Both the position numbers and the translations under genes were made by a program. Below the pieces are notes generated by a model. That model was not told the origin of the DNA. It ran no database searches and saw only the letters and a list, made by a program, of their open reading frames with translations. A stretch of DNA of 64,000 nt from Psychrobacter immobilis (GTDB taxonomy: Bacteria; Pseudomonadota; Gammaproteobacteria; Pseudomonadales; Moraxellaceae): the NCBI GenBank assembly GCA_904846265.1, contig CAJHAA010000001.1, forward strand, positions 310,001-374,000. The letters are read 5' to 3'. Position 1 is the first letter of the stretch; every line of letters begins with the position of its first letter. This document shows positions 63,718 through 64,000 of the stretch, in pieces.

Positions 63718-64000
63718 ATGGGCAAAAATGACCTGAGTCGTAGCTATGTGACATATAGTCAAGGAATTTTAGAATCGCTACAAGGCGACCGACCGCAGAT
63801 AGTACACTGATTACATCTAAGGCGGGTAACACCGTAGCAGTTTAAAAGTGCTCTGACTATAGCACTGTGTTTCTTATCCTCTATCATTGACAGACAGCTG
63901 CATCTATCTTTTAACTTGATTTTCAATGTGTGAGTTATGCGTAATAAATGCTCAACAAAAATTATGATAAAATATTCAAAACAGGGTTTAGAATACTTTT
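63718..64000. other. Right-end intergenic sequence
   Basis: About 280 bases after the GST terminator to the window edge. No ORF, repeat or hairpin I can support. Confidence 0.4.

Noticed and set aside
1..64000. tRNA, rRNA, CRISPR array, prophage or intact transposase
   Set aside because: No tRNA-like arms, repeat-spacer pattern, phage structural genes or transposase catalytic motifs were found; the repeat elements carry no transposase.

Overview
The window looks like chromosomal DNA from a Psychrobacter-like gammaproteobacterium (Moraxellaceae). I infer this from the moderately AT-rich sequence, an Hfq with a long Gly/Arg/Phe-rich tail, the Lpt/Kds and MutL-MiaA-Hfq gene orders, a carboxynorspermidine pathway pair, and a secreted polyesterase related to Moraxella/Psychrobacter cold lipases. 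No rRNA, tRNA, CRISPR array, prophage or intact transposase was recognised. Coding density is ordinary, and most genes are housekeeping or central metabolism.

Layout. 1-5100: end of an M16 peptidase, a lipoprotein, an M15-like peptidase, rodA and an RlpA-like protein (envelope and cell wall). 5125-10700 (minus): radA, then the LPS export/Kdo operon kdsD-kdsC-lptC-lptA-lptB. 10900-16400 (minus): queD-like, tsaE, mutL, miaA, hfq, with a TIR-bounded repeat between miaA and hfq. 16766-20300: a 40-aa Lys-rich protein, an operon methyltransferase-cupin-phzF-ynfA, and htpX. 20400-23200 (minus): nspC and carboxynorspermidine dehydrogenase. 23290-36120: DUF924, a CAP-like lipoprotein, a 296-bp TIR element, rnhB-lpxB, DAHP synthase, pepN, a DUF6231-like protein, a Pal-like lipoprotein, a phosphopantetheinyl transferase and an outer-membrane protein with an in-frame 27-bp tandem repeat.

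36749-47812 is a valine/branched-chain catabolic block: an IclR regulator facing mmsA, an acyl-CoA dehydrogenase, enoyl-CoA hydratase, 3-hydroxyisobutyryl-CoA hydrolase-like protein and mmsB, followed upstream by a propionyl-CoA synthetase and a fatty acyl-CoA ligase. Together these would take isobutyryl-CoA to propionyl-CoA and activate free acids. 48089-52700: an MFS exporter, a PETase-like polyester hydrolase, an ankyrin lipoprotein and a degenerate MBL-like protein. 52794-54759: NsrR and NnrS, with an NsrR-like operator over the nnrS promoter. 54964-56367: a DASH-type cryptochrome/photolyase.

56893-63649 is an electrophile/aldehyde defence locus. An aldehyde dehydrogenase, a NemR-like TetR repressor, a YqhD-like alcohol dehydrogenase, a CurA-like reductase, a DJ-1/PfpI protein and a GST lie together, and an identical 15-bp near-palindrome precedes both the ALDH and the yqhD-like gene. 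The curA-like gene has a 49-bp tandem duplication of its ribosome binding site and first codons, creating a 9-codon decoy ORF in its leader.

The most interesting items are the type-II-like PETase homologue, the NemR-type regulon with its duplicated leader, the NsrR with a stretched cysteine loop and its operator, and a dispersed family of TIR-bounded intergenic repeats. All family names come from reading the translations; no database search was run.
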